A stretch of 64,000 nt of DNA, taken from NCBI GenBank assembly GCA_900313005.1, contig ONZJ01000002.1, forward strand, positions 2,682,996-2,746,995, written 5' to 3'. The stretch comes from Rhodobacteraceae bacterium EL129 (GTDB lineage: Bacteria; Pseudomonadota; Alphaproteobacteria; Rhodobacterales; Rhodobacteraceae). The position numbers and the translations under genes are program-made. Below the pieces are notes generated by a model. The model saw only the letters and a program-made list of their open reading frames with translations, was not told the origin of the DNA and ran no database searches. Positions 17,480-26,628 of the stretch are shown here, one piece after another; within the stretch, counting starts at the first letter, position 1; each line of letters starts with the position of its first letter.

Positions 17480-20052
17480 GCCAAGACGCTTCGCGTCAAT
17501 CTCACAATGCTAGGTTGCGCATGAATGCTCGTTTGAAAGGCTATAGAATTGTCATCATCGCGGGCATTGGTCTGCTGATTTTGCTGCTCACCCTGATGTG
17601 GGCGGATCTTGCAGCGCAGCTTCGCGATCTTTCGACGGCAGAAGACGACAACACACAATGGAGCATTTCACAGGTCGAAACTGAGTTCGCCAACCTTCAG
17701 GCCACATTGACGAAACCGCCAAGTGACGGGCAGTACAATGATTCAGTGATCAACTTGCGCCTTGATCTTGCGCTCAGCCGGTTAGGAATTCTAACGTCAG
17801 GGCGGTCCAGAGTATTCTTCTCGGAAAGCGAAGAAGCACAGCGACTGATCGGATCGATATCGGACTTCGCAGATCAGGTCATCCTTGTCGCAGATCAGCC
17901 CGGCCCCTTGACTGACGAGCGGGTTCGCCAACTCAGAACACTGACCGAGAACATCCGTCCTGATATTCGCAAGGTCGCCCTCTTGGGTGTGGAAATCGAC
18001 GCGGCCCGATCGGACGCGCAGCGGGCTGCATTTTCCAAACAGCTCAGGCAGACTGGTGGTACCGCGATTGCGCTTATCCTTCTGATGGGGGTGTTGATGC
18101 TGTTGCTGGACCGGATGCTTACGCGTGCAGCCTCTCGTGATGCCGAGCTTTTGGCCTCTTCAAAACTGCTGAAATCGACAATCGCGGCGTCATTGGATGC
18201 GATTGTCACCGCAAACGATAAGGGTGAGATCATTGAATACAACGCAGCGGCAGAAGATGTCTTTGGATGGACACGGGATGAAATTATCGGTGAAACGATG
18301 GAGAACACCATTATTCCGCTCCGTATGCGAGAGGCCCACCAAACAGGCATGGCAAGGTTCCTTGCAACGGGAGTCCCCCGGGTGGTTGATGGGGGGCGGG
18401 TGGAACTGTTTGCATTGCGCAAAACAGGCGAGGAATTCCCAATCGAATTGAACATTACTTCTGTAAAGGATGAAGAAGACACCAGATTCATCGCTTACAT
18501 TCAAGATGTGAGCGATCGTAAGATCAACGAACAGAAGTTGATTGATGCACGTGATCGCGCCCAACAAACGGACAAGGCGAAATCTCAGTTCCTGACCGTA
18601 ATGAGCCATGAAATGCGCACTCCACTCAATGGTATCATGGGTGTCTTGGACCTATTGCGAACCACTGAACTGACCGAACAGCAGGATCGTTACGCGCGCA
18701 TCGCAACAGCATCCAGTGAGATATTGTTGGGGCACACCAACGAAGCCCTGGATATCACGCGCATTGAAACGGGTAGCTTTCAATTAAAACCGCAGAATTT
18801 TGATCTTTTCGACCTCATCACCTCGTTGGTCGATGTATTGGAGCCATTAGCCCAGGAAAAGAACCTCGATGTATCCGTGAATGTCGATGAATCTATGCGA
18901 ACCGAGTTCTTTGGTGACAGCAACCGTATACGTCAAATTCTGGCGAACCTCATCGGCAATGCGATCAAGTTCACCAGTGAAGGTGGAATTTCCATCACTG
19001 CCTCGGGAATACATGGCGCATCTGAGACCTCTTTGAAGATTGCCATTCAAGACACTGGAATTGGCATTCCTTCTGATCAACAAGAGCAAGTTTTTGAAGA
19101 CTTCGTGGCCCTCACAAAAAGCGAAGGTCGCCAGTCACGTGGCGATGGGCTTGGTTTATCTATATCTCGCAGAATTGCGCGCAAATTGGGCGGGGACATA
19201 TCTGTTTCGAGCACGGTGAACGTGGGATCAACTTTTATTTTGACGATCCCACTGATGCGACGCGACCTCAGACAAAATGAAGTCCAAGAGCCCCCTTCGG
19301 TCAAGTCAATCAATGACCAGTATCCGATGCGAGTCTTGGTGGTTGAGGACAATTACATCAGCCGCAAGGTACTGCGTGACATGCTAGTGGGTCTGGGCAA
19401 CCACGTCACCGAAGCGGTCAATGGGATCGTTTGCCTGAAAAAGGCGGAAGTTGAGAAATTTGACCTCATCTTTATGGATGTCAGCATGCCTGAAATGAAT
19501 GGGATAGAAGCGACAGAACGCCTGAGGGCAGGCCAAAGCCAGAATGCCAAAACGCGTATCGTCGGACTTACCGCACATGGTCAGGAAGAATATCGCGAAG
19601 CCGGTGAACAAGCTGGAATGAGCATGTTTCATACAAAACCCATTCGTCTGGCCGCGTTGCAACGAATATTGTCTGACGGTGTTAGCGGGCCCACACAGTC
19701 TGTCCCTTCTGATGTCGTGCTTTCCCCTGAATTGGGCGATCTTTATGAGATGTTGGGTAAAGCAAAAGTCCAGTTCACTATGGACACATTCTTTGACGAG
19801 CTTCAGCGCTTCGTGACTGCTTTGCCCACCCATGCCGAAAGTGATCACGCAGAAATTGCGGCGGAGATCCACAAGCAAAAAGGCGCTGCCGCATTGCTAG
19901 GACAGCATAAATTGGCGTCGCGACTGGCGCATTTCGAATCACGCGCGAAGCAAGGCGATGTCACGGATGTGGCGCAGTGGGCTGCCGAGCTCGCTGATTT
20001 GGCAATTGATTCTCAGGCACAGTTTGCCAATGCGATCTTTCTCAAGAGTTGA
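17476..20052 (+). CDS. Membrane hybrid histidine kinase with PAS, receiver and HPt-like domains
   Basis: An 858-residue sensor kinase. Two membrane helices (about 26-44 and 192-213) enclose a periplasmic region of about 145 residues. Then follow a PAS domain (about 222-345), a HisKA domain with His378 in SHEMRTPLNG, an HATPase domain (NLIGNAIKFT, DTGIGIP, GDGLGLS), a receiver (about 617-735, Asp near 668 in FMDVSMPEMNG) and an HPt-like C-terminus with IHKQKGAAA near 798. This is a full His-Asp-His relay needing a separate regulator, most simply the LuxR protein encoded at 16216. It starts at a GTG overlapping the preceding stop. Confidence 0.94.
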   Translation: MSQDASRQSHNARLRMNARLKGYRIVIIAGIGLLILLLTLMWADLAAQLRDLSTAEDDNTQWSISQVETEFANLQATLTKPPSDGQYNDSVINLRLDLALSRLGILTSGRSRVFFSESEEAQRLIGSISDFADQVILVADQPGPLTDERVRQLRTLTENIRPDIRKVALLGVEIDAARSDAQRAAFSKQLRQTGGTAIALILLMGVLMLLLDRMLTRAASRDAELLASSKLLKSTIAASLDAIVTANDKGEIIEYNAAAEDVFGWTRDEIIGETMENTIIPLRMREAHQTGMARFLATGVPRVVDGGRVELFALRKTGEEFPIELNITSVKDEEDTRFIAYIQDVSDRKINEQKLIDARDRAQQTDKAKSQFLTVMSHEMRTPLNGIMGVLDLLRTTELTEQQDRYARIATASSEILLGHTNEALDITRIETGSFQLKPQNFDLFDLITSLVDVLEPLAQEKNLDVSVNVDESMRTEFFGDSNRIRQILANLIGNAIKFTSEGGISITASGIHGASETSLKIAIQDTGIGIPSDQQEQVFEDFVALTKSEGRQSRGDGLGLSISRRIARKLGGDISVSSTVNVGSTFILTIPLMRRDLRQNEVQEPPSVKSINDQYPMRVLVVEDNYISRKVLRDMLVGLGNHVTEAVNGIVCLKKAEVEKFDLIFMDVSMPEMNGIEATERLRAGQSQNAKTRIVGLTAHGQEEYREAGEQAGMSMFHTKPIRLAALQRILSDGVSGPTQSVPSDVVLSPELGDLYEMLGKAKVQFTMDTFFDELQRFVTALPTHAESDHAEIAAEIHKQKGAAALLGQHKLASRLAHFESRAKQGDVTDVAQWAAELADLAIDSQAQFANAIFLKS

Positions 20053-20215
20053 GAGCCACACTTTAGCCTAACGACCTATCCCAATTGATATCCAACCCAT
20101 GCCAATTCGACTGCGGCTATGCCGTCGCGTGCGCCTTTTGCCGGATTTGACCCCTTAAACCTGTTCCATCAACAACACGGACCGCTTGGAGGGGTCCACA
20201 GCAAGGAACAGACCA

Positions 20216-21430
20216 ATGACGAAAGCAAAAGATATTATTGTAGTTGGTGGCGATGGCTTCTGCGGATGGCCAACGGCACTTCACCTGTCACAAAACGGTC
20301 ATAACGTGACCATCGTCGACAACATGTCGCGTCGCGACATCGACAAGAAAATGGGCGCCGACAGCCTGACGCCGATTGCCTCGATGGATGAGCGACTGAA
20401 AGCGTGGAAAGAAAAGACCGGCCTGACCATCGCATTTGAACATATCGATGTTGCTCGTGAATTTGATCGCGTGACAGAGCTGCTTGAAGCCATCAAGCCC
20501 GACACCGTGATCCACTTTGGCGAACAACGCGCTGCCCCATATTCAATGCGCGGTGTCGGCGAGAAGCGTTACACTGTCGACAATAACATCTCGGGCACGC
20601 ACAACCTACTGGCGGCATCCATCGAGCTTGGTCTTGATCCGCATTTTGTACACCTCGGCACAATGGGTGTTTACGGGTACGACGATGACGGGATCGAAAT
20701 TCCCGAAGGATATTTGCCTGTCTACATCCCCGGCGACGACAAGATGATTTTCCAGCGTGAAATCCTCTATCCCACCAACCCTGGCAGCGTGTACCACATG
20801 ACCAAGTCAATGGATCAGCTGCTGTTCCAGTTCTACGCCAAGAATGACCGCCTACGGATCACCGATTTGCATCAGGGCATTGTCTGGGGAACGCAAACCG
20901 ATGAGACGAAACTTGATGAACGTCTGATCAACCGCTTTGACTATGACGGCGATTATGGAACGGTCTTGAATCGCTTTCTGATGCAAGCTGTTGTTGGCCA
21001 TCCTCTGACCGTGCACGGGACCGGTGGCCAAACCCGCGCATTCATTCACATCCAGGATACGGTGAAATGCATCGCCTTGGCTGTGAACAACCCCCCTCCA
21101 AAGGACGGTAAGGTAGCGATCCTGAATCAGATGACGGAAACGCACACGGTTCGCTCCCTTGCCACCTTGGTGGCAGATGTTGCAGACGCGAAAATCGCGA
21201 ATGTCGATAACCCACGCAATGAGGCCGCGGAGAACGATTTGCGCGTATCGAACAAAACATTCATCTCGCTTGGCCTGAAGCCGGTGACACTGGCAGAAGG
21301 TTTGATGGACGAGACATTCCAGATTGCGAGCAAGTATGCCAATCGCTGCATCTACAAGATGATCCCTTGTGTTTCAACTTGGACCAACAACCAGCGCCCC
21401 GGCGTCGTAAAGGTCGACAAAGTAGCCTAA
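20216..21430 (+). CDS. SqdB-like NAD-dependent epimerase/dehydratase (UDP-sulfoquinovose synthase family)
   Basis: A 404-residue extended SDR. The NAD site is VVGGDGFCGWPTALHL, with a SqdB-like insert after VDNMSRRDIDKKMG. Active-site features are HLGTMGVYGYD and YHMTKSMDQ (YxxxK). SqdB makes UDP-sulfoquinovose from UDP-glucose and sulfite, normally for sulfolipid. Here it heads a polysaccharide-type locus, so it may supply a modified, possibly sulfonated, sugar nucleotide. The ATG at 20216 follows AAGGA. Substrate assignment is by family resemblance only. Confidence 0.85.
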   Translation: MTKAKDIIVVGGDGFCGWPTALHLSQNGHNVTIVDNMSRRDIDKKMGADSLTPIASMDERLKAWKEKTGLTIAFEHIDVAREFDRVTELLEAIKPDTVIHFGEQRAAPYSMRGVGEKRYTVDNNISGTHNLLAASIELGLDPHFVHLGTMGVYGYDDDGIEIPEGYLPVYIPGDDKMIFQREILYPTNPGSVYHMTKSMDQLLFQFYAKNDRLRITDLHQGIVWGTQTDETKLDERLINRFDYDGDYGTVLNRFLMQAVVGHPLTVHGTGGQTRAFIHIQDTVKCIALAVNNPPPKDGKVAILNQMTETHTVRSLATLVADVADAKIANVDNPRNEAAENDLRVSNKTFISLGLKPVTLAEGLMDETFQIASKYANRCIYKMIPCVSTWTNNQRPGVVKVDKVA

Positions 21431-21448
21431 GGCGAATGATCAAAAGTG

Positions 21449-21474
21449 CTGAACCCGCTTGGAGGTGGGTTCAG
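21449..21474 (+). other. Hairpin between the epimerase gene and the BcsB-like gene
   Basis: CTGAACCC-N10-GGGTTCAG is a perfect 8-bp stem 19 bases after the epimerase stop. No T-run follows, so it may limit rather than end transcription, setting expression of the epimerase apart from the synthase genes, or it may protect the mRNA 3' end. Confidence 0.55.
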
Positions 21475-21512
21475 AACAGCTGATCAAACTCTCAAAAATA
21501 TTGGTGAATTTC

Positions 21513-23069
21513 ATGCGGATGATTGGCATTGGGCTGATGGGGTTTCTTCTTGCGGGCGTGGCTCTCCTGCTGTCGACAATGAACTTTTGGGAAAGAGCCC
21601 AATGGTTGGTTCAATCAAAAGTCTACGGTCCCCAACTTGTCTTTGAAGTGCCGGCAGCGTTGACGGTGACGGATGAGCATACCGCGGTGATCGCGCGTTC
21701 CAACCCGGATCATGCGGTCATACTCTCTGGTTTGCCGGCTTACCAAGGCGTCACATTCAACCTTCCACAGAATGCGCGCCCTACGTCAGGATACCTCCAA
21801 ATCGATGCGACGTTGCAAGTGCTTGCCGGTGTTGAGGGGGTTCTTCGGATCTCAATCGACAATTCCCGGCGAGGAGAAATGTTGCTGCATCCAGGCGAGG
21901 CCGGTCGTTCCTTGCAAATTCCGCTTTCACCAACGGAAATTGCCAGGGAACAACTTGTCGTCTCATTCTCTCTGCAAGGCGATGGACCCTCAGACCATTG
22001 CCCCACGGATACAGGTTATGCTGCCGTTGTTGAGATTGAGACGACAAGTGCTGTTCATCTCACCTTAGATCGCCCCCTCTCAACACTCACTGATCGAGTA
22101 AACGCGTGGGGAGGTGTTGTCAGGGTTGGTTGGCCAGATTGGCTGGAGCCGTCAGAAAAGATTCGTCGTCTGGTGCTCGCCACGCAATTCAAACAACGCG
22201 GTATCCCGACGGCGTTCCTGGATGGCCATTCAGATGATGCGCTTTCAACTGTTGAATTGCGCGAAACGCTTCCCAATCTCGCGACCGCTGTTGCGCCAAT
22301 TTTGGCGAATGCATCACTTCAGGATGTCGCTGTGAATGGCTCAAACGCAGGACTGCGCCGATTTCTGCAAGAAACGCGCTGGCGCATCAGTGTTGATCTG
22401 CGCAACGGCCATGACAAACGCATTCCAATCGAATTGGACCTGCAACTGGCTCTCGGACGGCAAACATTGGACGACAGCTGGTCTGTGACGGTCACGTTGA
22501 ATGACCGGTTGCTGCATCATGATCTACTAAAGCACAATGCGACCCGTTTCGATGCACGTGTGTCGCTGCCCTCTGATCTTGTGACCGCCAGCAACGTTAT
22601 CGAAGTGCTGGCAACCTCGACCAGAACACGCGATGGCCTTTGCAGTCGGCCGTTTGAACTTGTCGCAGAAATGTTGCCTGAGACACGTCTGATCGAAGGG
22701 GACGCCGTATTCTCCGATGCGCTGACCTATCTGCGCTCACGTCTGTCTGCGATCGGCGTGCTTCGCGTCGGAATGCTGTCCGATTTAAGCGCGACAGATG
22801 CAGACACCGCAAGTGCTCTGCTGGCCGAAGTCGTGCCCGTTGATGCCACACTGAAGCCAAAGAACGGCGAGGCTGACCTCTTTGTTGTCACCCCCAATGA
22901 CGCGATGCCAATCCTGCCGGATGCTGCAGAAATGTGGTTTGTTAGCCGCGATACGGTAACACGCGAATTGGTTGTCGATCACCTAACGCCCCATTCTGTT
23001 TTGCCACGCAGAGGTTTGGGTATCCTGATCATCCCCGGTGGCGCTGATTTGACCGAGGTGGCGCTATGA
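21513..23069 (+). CDS. BcsB-like periplasmic subunit of a polysaccharide synthase
   Basis: About 518 residues. One N-terminal membrane helix (MIGIGLMGFLLAGVALLL) is followed by a large periplasmic domain with carbohydrate-binding, BcsB-like features: LSGLPAYQGVTFNLP, the Cys-containing DHCPTDTGYAAVVEIE and a flavodoxin-like second half. BcsB guides nascent cellulose away from BcsA. Unlike BcsB, the C-terminus (LILIIPGG region) has no membrane anchor. The start is uncertain; the open frame runs back to a TTG at 21459 inside a hairpin, so the ATG at 21513 is preferred. It overlaps the synthase gene by four bases. Confidence 0.75.
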   Translation: MRMIGIGLMGFLLAGVALLLSTMNFWERAQWLVQSKVYGPQLVFEVPAALTVTDEHTAVIARSNPDHAVILSGLPAYQGVTFNLPQNARPTSGYLQIDATLQVLAGVEGVLRISIDNSRRGEMLLHPGEAGRSLQIPLSPTEIAREQLVVSFSLQGDGPSDHCPTDTGYAAVVEIETTSAVHLTLDRPLSTLTDRVNAWGGVVRVGWPDWLEPSEKIRRLVLATQFKQRGIPTAFLDGHSDDALSTVELRETLPNLATAVAPILANASLQDVAVNGSNAGLRRFLQETRWRISVDLRNGHDKRIPIELDLQLALGRQTLDDSWSVTVTLNDRLLHHDLLKHNATRFDARVSLPSDLVTASNVIEVLATSTRTRDGLCSRPFELVAEMLPETRLIEGDAVFSDALTYLRSRLSAIGVLRVGMLSDLSATDADTASALLAEVVPVDATLKPKNGEADLFVVTPNDAMPILPDAAEMWFVSRDTVTRELVVDHLTPHSVLPRRGLGILIIPGGADLTEVAL

Positions 23070-24901
23070 GCGACACAGATGATAAGCGCGAGCAGATCAA
23101 CTACATCTCTGTTGACAGCGCCCCGAAGCGTTTCGCCGGCCCTGTTGCGCAGTCTCAGGCACCTATGATGTTGGCCGTATTTACGTTTCTGGCCGTGGGA
23201 TTGCTGTGGACCTTTAACACGGCAGCTGTCAGCGCAGTCTTTCCCAATCGCGACCTTGTGTTTTCACCGCATGAAGGGCGTCATGCGATTGCGATCCGGA
23301 TTTATCTGATCTCGTTCTTCGTCTCATTCGCGGCATTCAGTAACGGAGGCGCACGCGCGCGCACGTTCTTCGGGTTCGACATGGTTGTGACGTTCCTGCT
23401 GGGCTGTGCTGCCTTTGATGTTGCGAACGCAGTGGCACACGCGTTGATCGGCACGTCGCTTTCTTTGCACTTCAGCGCGATTGCATCGGGCCTTTTCGGT
23501 TTCGCTGTTTATTCGTTCAAGCTGCTTGAGCGTGGTTTCATGCCTGCCAGAATTCGGATCGAGCATGTTCCAATCAGCCAATTCCGTGCCTTCACGCGCC
23601 TAGCCTGTACACTGTGCAGCGCAACAGGAGTGGCAGTTTGGGTTGGGGGAATGGACCTCGCACTCGTCAACTGGTTGCGAGAGTGGACACTTCTTGGAGG
23701 TATCGGCCCAGGTGTCTTCCTCTTGTTGCCCGTTTTGTTTGGGCAGCTGTATCTGCTCGCGATCTACGATGTGATCATGGCGAAAAAGCCTAAGTTTGCG
23801 CCATCCATTTCGGTCATCGTACCTGCTCATAACGAATCCTACATCATCGAAGACACGATCAACGCGATGGACCGTGCCGCGATCCACTATGGTGGTGAAG
23901 TCAACATTCTCATCATGAACAACAACTCGACAGATGATACTGAAACCATCGCGCGAGACGCCCTTTCGGCATGCAAGGCTGCAAAAGGCAAAGTCATTAA
24001 TGTCCCCAAGCCAGGGAAATCCAACGCGCTAAATGCCGGGCTGGATGCGTGCGAGACAGAGTTTCTGGTGCGTGTGGACGCCGACACTTTGGTCGGCGAA
24101 GACAATTTCACCCGGGCCATGCCGTATTTTACCGATCCGAATGTCGGTGTCGTGGGCGGGGTGCCTGTCCCGCCGGGTGGCGCATTGTTTGACCGCGCAC
24201 GATTGCTGGAGGTTTTGGTCAAGCACGGCTTTTACTCGGTTGCGATGGGGGCAGTGAACGGAGTGGTTGGCATCCCCGGCATGTTCGTTGTCTACCGCAC
24301 CCATCATCCACGATACTTGGGTGGTTTCGTCGAAGGAATGAATGGCGAAGACACAGATGTGTCTTTGCGCATTGGAGAACTAGGCTTCCATTCGGTCGTC
24401 GATCCCAAGATCCGCTACATTTCGGAAGTTCCATCATCTTACAGCCATATGCGCGAACAGCGGATGCGGTGGTTTCGATCGATTTACCATATCTCATCCC
24501 GTTGCCGTGACCTTATCTATGGCTCTAACAAGACGCTGCGCGGGAAATTCATCTTGCCCTATATGCTGGTGAATTCTGCGCGGAGGGCGATGTTGGTTCC
24601 GCTGATCATCTATGGCGGGCTCGAATGGGGACTGCGATTCAACCCTGATAGCCCCATTATGTGGCAATCAGTGGTCGCGGTCACAACGGGTGCGCCGGCA
24701 ATCATGGCGATCTTCGCCTCGCTCTTGAACGGAGTGCCCAAGGCCATATTCGCGCTTCCCGAATACCTGATGTTTCGCCTGTTGCGGGCGTATTTCACCC
24801 TCGAATCCATGCTCAGCATTTTGGTCGATATTCAAGGCGAAGACCTTGAGCGGGCAATCAAACTTGATGTTGTGCCGGACAAACCCATGCGGGTCGCGTG
24901 A
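23066..24901 (+). CDS. BcsA-like processive family 2 glycosyltransferase, membrane-bound
   Basis: A 611-residue inner-membrane polysaccharide synthase. About five N-terminal membrane segments precede the GT-A domain starting at SVIVPAHNESYIIEDTIN (near 250). Catalytic signatures are VDADT (DxD), GEDTD (general base region) and QRMRW (QxxRW), the set typical of processive synthases. Two or three further membrane segments follow. There is no PilZ domain, so direct cyclic-di-GMP control as in BcsA is not indicated. The ATGA overlap with the BcsB-like gene supports a two-subunit synthase-translocase. Confidence 0.93.
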   Translation: MSDTDDKREQINYISVDSAPKRFAGPVAQSQAPMMLAVFTFLAVGLLWTFNTAAVSAVFPNRDLVFSPHEGRHAIAIRIYLISFFVSFAAFSNGGARARTFFGFDMVVTFLLGCAAFDVANAVAHALIGTSLSLHFSAIASGLFGFAVYSFKLLERGFMPARIRIEHVPISQFRAFTRLACTLCSATGVAVWVGGMDLALVNWLREWTLLGGIGPGVFLLLPVLFGQLYLLAIYDVIMAKKPKFAPSISVIVPAHNESYIIEDTINAMDRAAIHYGGEVNILIMNNNSTDDTETIARDALSACKAAKGKVINVPKPGKSNALNAGLDACETEFLVRVDADTLVGEDNFTRAMPYFTDPNVGVVGGVPVPPGGALFDRARLLEVLVKHGFYSVAMGAVNGVVGIPGMFVVYRTHHPRYLGGFVEGMNGEDTDVSLRIGELGFHSVVDPKIRYISEVPSSYSHMREQRMRWFRSIYHISSRCRDLIYGSNKTLRGKFILPYMLVNSARRAMLVPLIIYGGLEWGLRFNPDSPIMWQSVVAVTTGAPAIMAIFASLLNGVPKAIFALPEYLMFRLLRAYFTLESMLSILVDIQGEDLERAIKLDVVPDKPMRVA

Positions 24902-24946
24902 CGACCCGTTCAAACAAACCTCAAAACAACAAATGAAGTGAAAGCT

Positions 24947-26533
24947 ATGACAAGACGAATTTATGGAACACCCGAAGCAGATCAAATCGATGGCGGCGCA
25001 GGGCCTGACAAGATCCTCGGCAAAGCAAGTGATGACGTCATCACATCCGGCAACAGCGCCGATCGCGTTTTGGGCCAAGGTGGCAATGACACCATCTCAG
25101 GCAATGCCGGTGGCGACGTACTAATCGGCGGAAACGGACAGGACGTCATCAATGGCCACACAGGTCAAGATCGTCTCTATGGCGGGGCTGATGACGACAT
25201 TCTGTCTGGCGGTGGCAGCAAATCCTCCGGCGGCGGTGGTCAAGGCGGTGGCATTGACGACCGGCTATGGGGCGGTGCTGGCGATGACATTATGTCAGGC
25301 AATGGCGGCAATGACAGGCTATCCGGTGGGCAAGGCTCTGACACGATGTACGGCAACGAAGGGGCGGATCGCCTTAATGGTGGAGCCGGAGATGACCAGA
25401 TGGATGGCGGTTCGGCAAACGACGTGGCCAATGGCGGGTCAGGAGATGATGTCGTTTCTGGTGGGGATGGCGCGGATCGACTGTACGGTGCCAGCGGCCA
25501 AGATGCCATTCTCGGTGGTAGCGGATCCGACAAGATCTACGGTGGCGCAAATGCTGACACTCTGGAAGGTTCTGCTGGGAATGATCAGCTGTTTGGCGCA
25601 GATGGTGATGACGTCCTTATCGGCGGCAGCGGTGGAGACCAGTTGTACGGTGGCGAAGGCAATGATCAAGTTGAAGGCGGCCAAGGCGCTGATCAGGTTT
25701 GGGCTGGCAACGGCGATGATCAGGTCTTTGGCGGCGATGGCAACGACGCGCTTGGCGGTGGGGCCGGCGACGATTCACTGATGGGTGAAAATGGAAACGA
25801 CACGTTAAATGGGCGTTCTGGTGACGATAACCTTTCTGGCGGAACAGGCGCGGATGAGTTGGTCGGCGGTGAAGGTGCGGATCTGCTCAGCGGCGATGAA
25901 GGTGCGGATTGGTTAAGCGGCGGTCGCGGACAAGATACCCTGGACGGTGGGATCGGCAATGATGAACTCTGGGGACATGCAGATAATGATGTACTCTCGG
26001 GTGGTGCCGGTCTCGACACACTCAATGGCGGAAATGGTGCAGATCAGCTCGATGGTGGTACGGGTCGTGACGTTTTGCATGGTGGTTCTGGTAATGATGT
26101 CCTGCTTGGCCAAAATGGAGAAGATACGCTCGACGGAGGGGGCGGCACTGATCAACTGATCGGCGGAACAGGCAACGACGCTCTGGATGGTGGATACGGA
26201 CACGATGTCCTTGATGGGGGTAGCGGTGTCAACACACTGACCGGCGGATCCGGAGCGGATGAGTTCGTATTCTCATCGCTAGATTCCTACTTCTCGAACA
26301 CGGTGAGGGATTTTCAGATCTACGGAGCGAACAAGGATACCCTCAATCTGTCTGATTTCGATTTGCTTGCAGAGTACGACACGCTCGATGACTGGCAAGT
26401 TGAAAACGTCTCCGTGCTAGCCGATGGAACCGTGGCCATCAATATCTCACACTCGCAGACGGTGTTCATCACTGATCACGCTGAGATTGGGGAAACCTTC
26501 GTCGACAGCGTGTTGGATTCCATTCTCTTCTAA
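24947..26533 (+). CDS. RTX calcium-binding repeat protein, likely type I-secreted matrix protein
   Basis: About 528 residues. From about residue 10 to 440 it is almost wholly made of GGxGxDxLx nonapeptides (for example GGAGDDIMSGNGGNDRLSGG), interrupted once by a Gly/Ser-rich segment near 88-101. Each repeat pair binds calcium to form a parallel beta-roll outside the cell. The last 90 residues (from ADEFVFSSLDSY to SVLDSILF) look like the uncleaved C-terminal type I secretion signal. There is no N-terminal signal peptide and no enzyme domain. No type I transporter is in the window. Its place between synthase and barrel genes suggests a matrix or capsule-binding role. Confidence 0.92.
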   Translation: MTRRIYGTPEADQIDGGAGPDKILGKASDDVITSGNSADRVLGQGGNDTISGNAGGDVLIGGNGQDVINGHTGQDRLYGGADDDILSGGGSKSSGGGGQGGGIDDRLWGGAGDDIMSGNGGNDRLSGGQGSDTMYGNEGADRLNGGAGDDQMDGGSANDVANGGSGDDVVSGGDGADRLYGASGQDAILGGSGSDKIYGGANADTLEGSAGNDQLFGADGDDVLIGGSGGDQLYGGEGNDQVEGGQGADQVWAGNGDDQVFGGDGNDALGGGAGDDSLMGENGNDTLNGRSGDDNLSGGTGADELVGGEGADLLSGDEGADWLSGGRGQDTLDGGIGNDELWGHADNDVLSGGAGLDTLNGGNGADQLDGGTGRDVLHGGSGNDVLLGQNGEDTLDGGGGTDQLIGGTGNDALDGGYGHDVLDGGSGVNTLTGGSGADEFVFSSLDSYFSNTVRDFQIYGANKDTLNLSDFDLLAEYDTLDDWQVENVSVLADGTVAINISHSQTVFITDHAEIGETFVDSVLDSILF

Positions 26534-26543
26534 GACCCCAACA

Positions 26544-26584
26544 AATCTGTTGCGCAACACGAGTTCTCAGTTGCGCAACAGATT
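26544..26584 (+). repeat. Perfect 15-bp inverted repeat with nested TTGCGCAA palindromes
   Basis: AATCTGTTGCGCAAC at 26544-26558 and its exact complement at 26570-26584 flank an 11-base loop, 10 bases after the RTX stop. Each arm contains the self-complementary core GTTGCGCAAC, and a third partial copy (CCGCAACAGG) follows. No T-run follows, so it is not a classic terminator. It may be an mRNA-processing or stabilising hairpin, or a double operator. Confidence 0.75.
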
Positions 26585-26628
26585 CCGCAACAGGCACGCG
26601 TGCCAGAGCCACAACAAGGAAGTGACCC

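Noticed and set aside
21513-24901. Ordinary cellulose (bcs) operon
   Set aside because: No PilZ domain, BcsC or BcsZ is present, the BcsB-like protein lacks its C-terminal anchor, and the locus begins with a SqdB-like gene.
24947-26533. Long open frames on the minus strand and other frames across the RTX gene
   Set aside because: They arise from the repetitive GGxGxD coding sequence and have no recognisable domains; the plus-strand RTX frame explains them.
24947-26533. RTX protein as an alginate C5-epimerase or protease
   Set aside because: No catalytic domain precedes or follows the repeats; apart from a Gly/Ser spacer and the C-terminal secretion region the protein is only nonapeptides.
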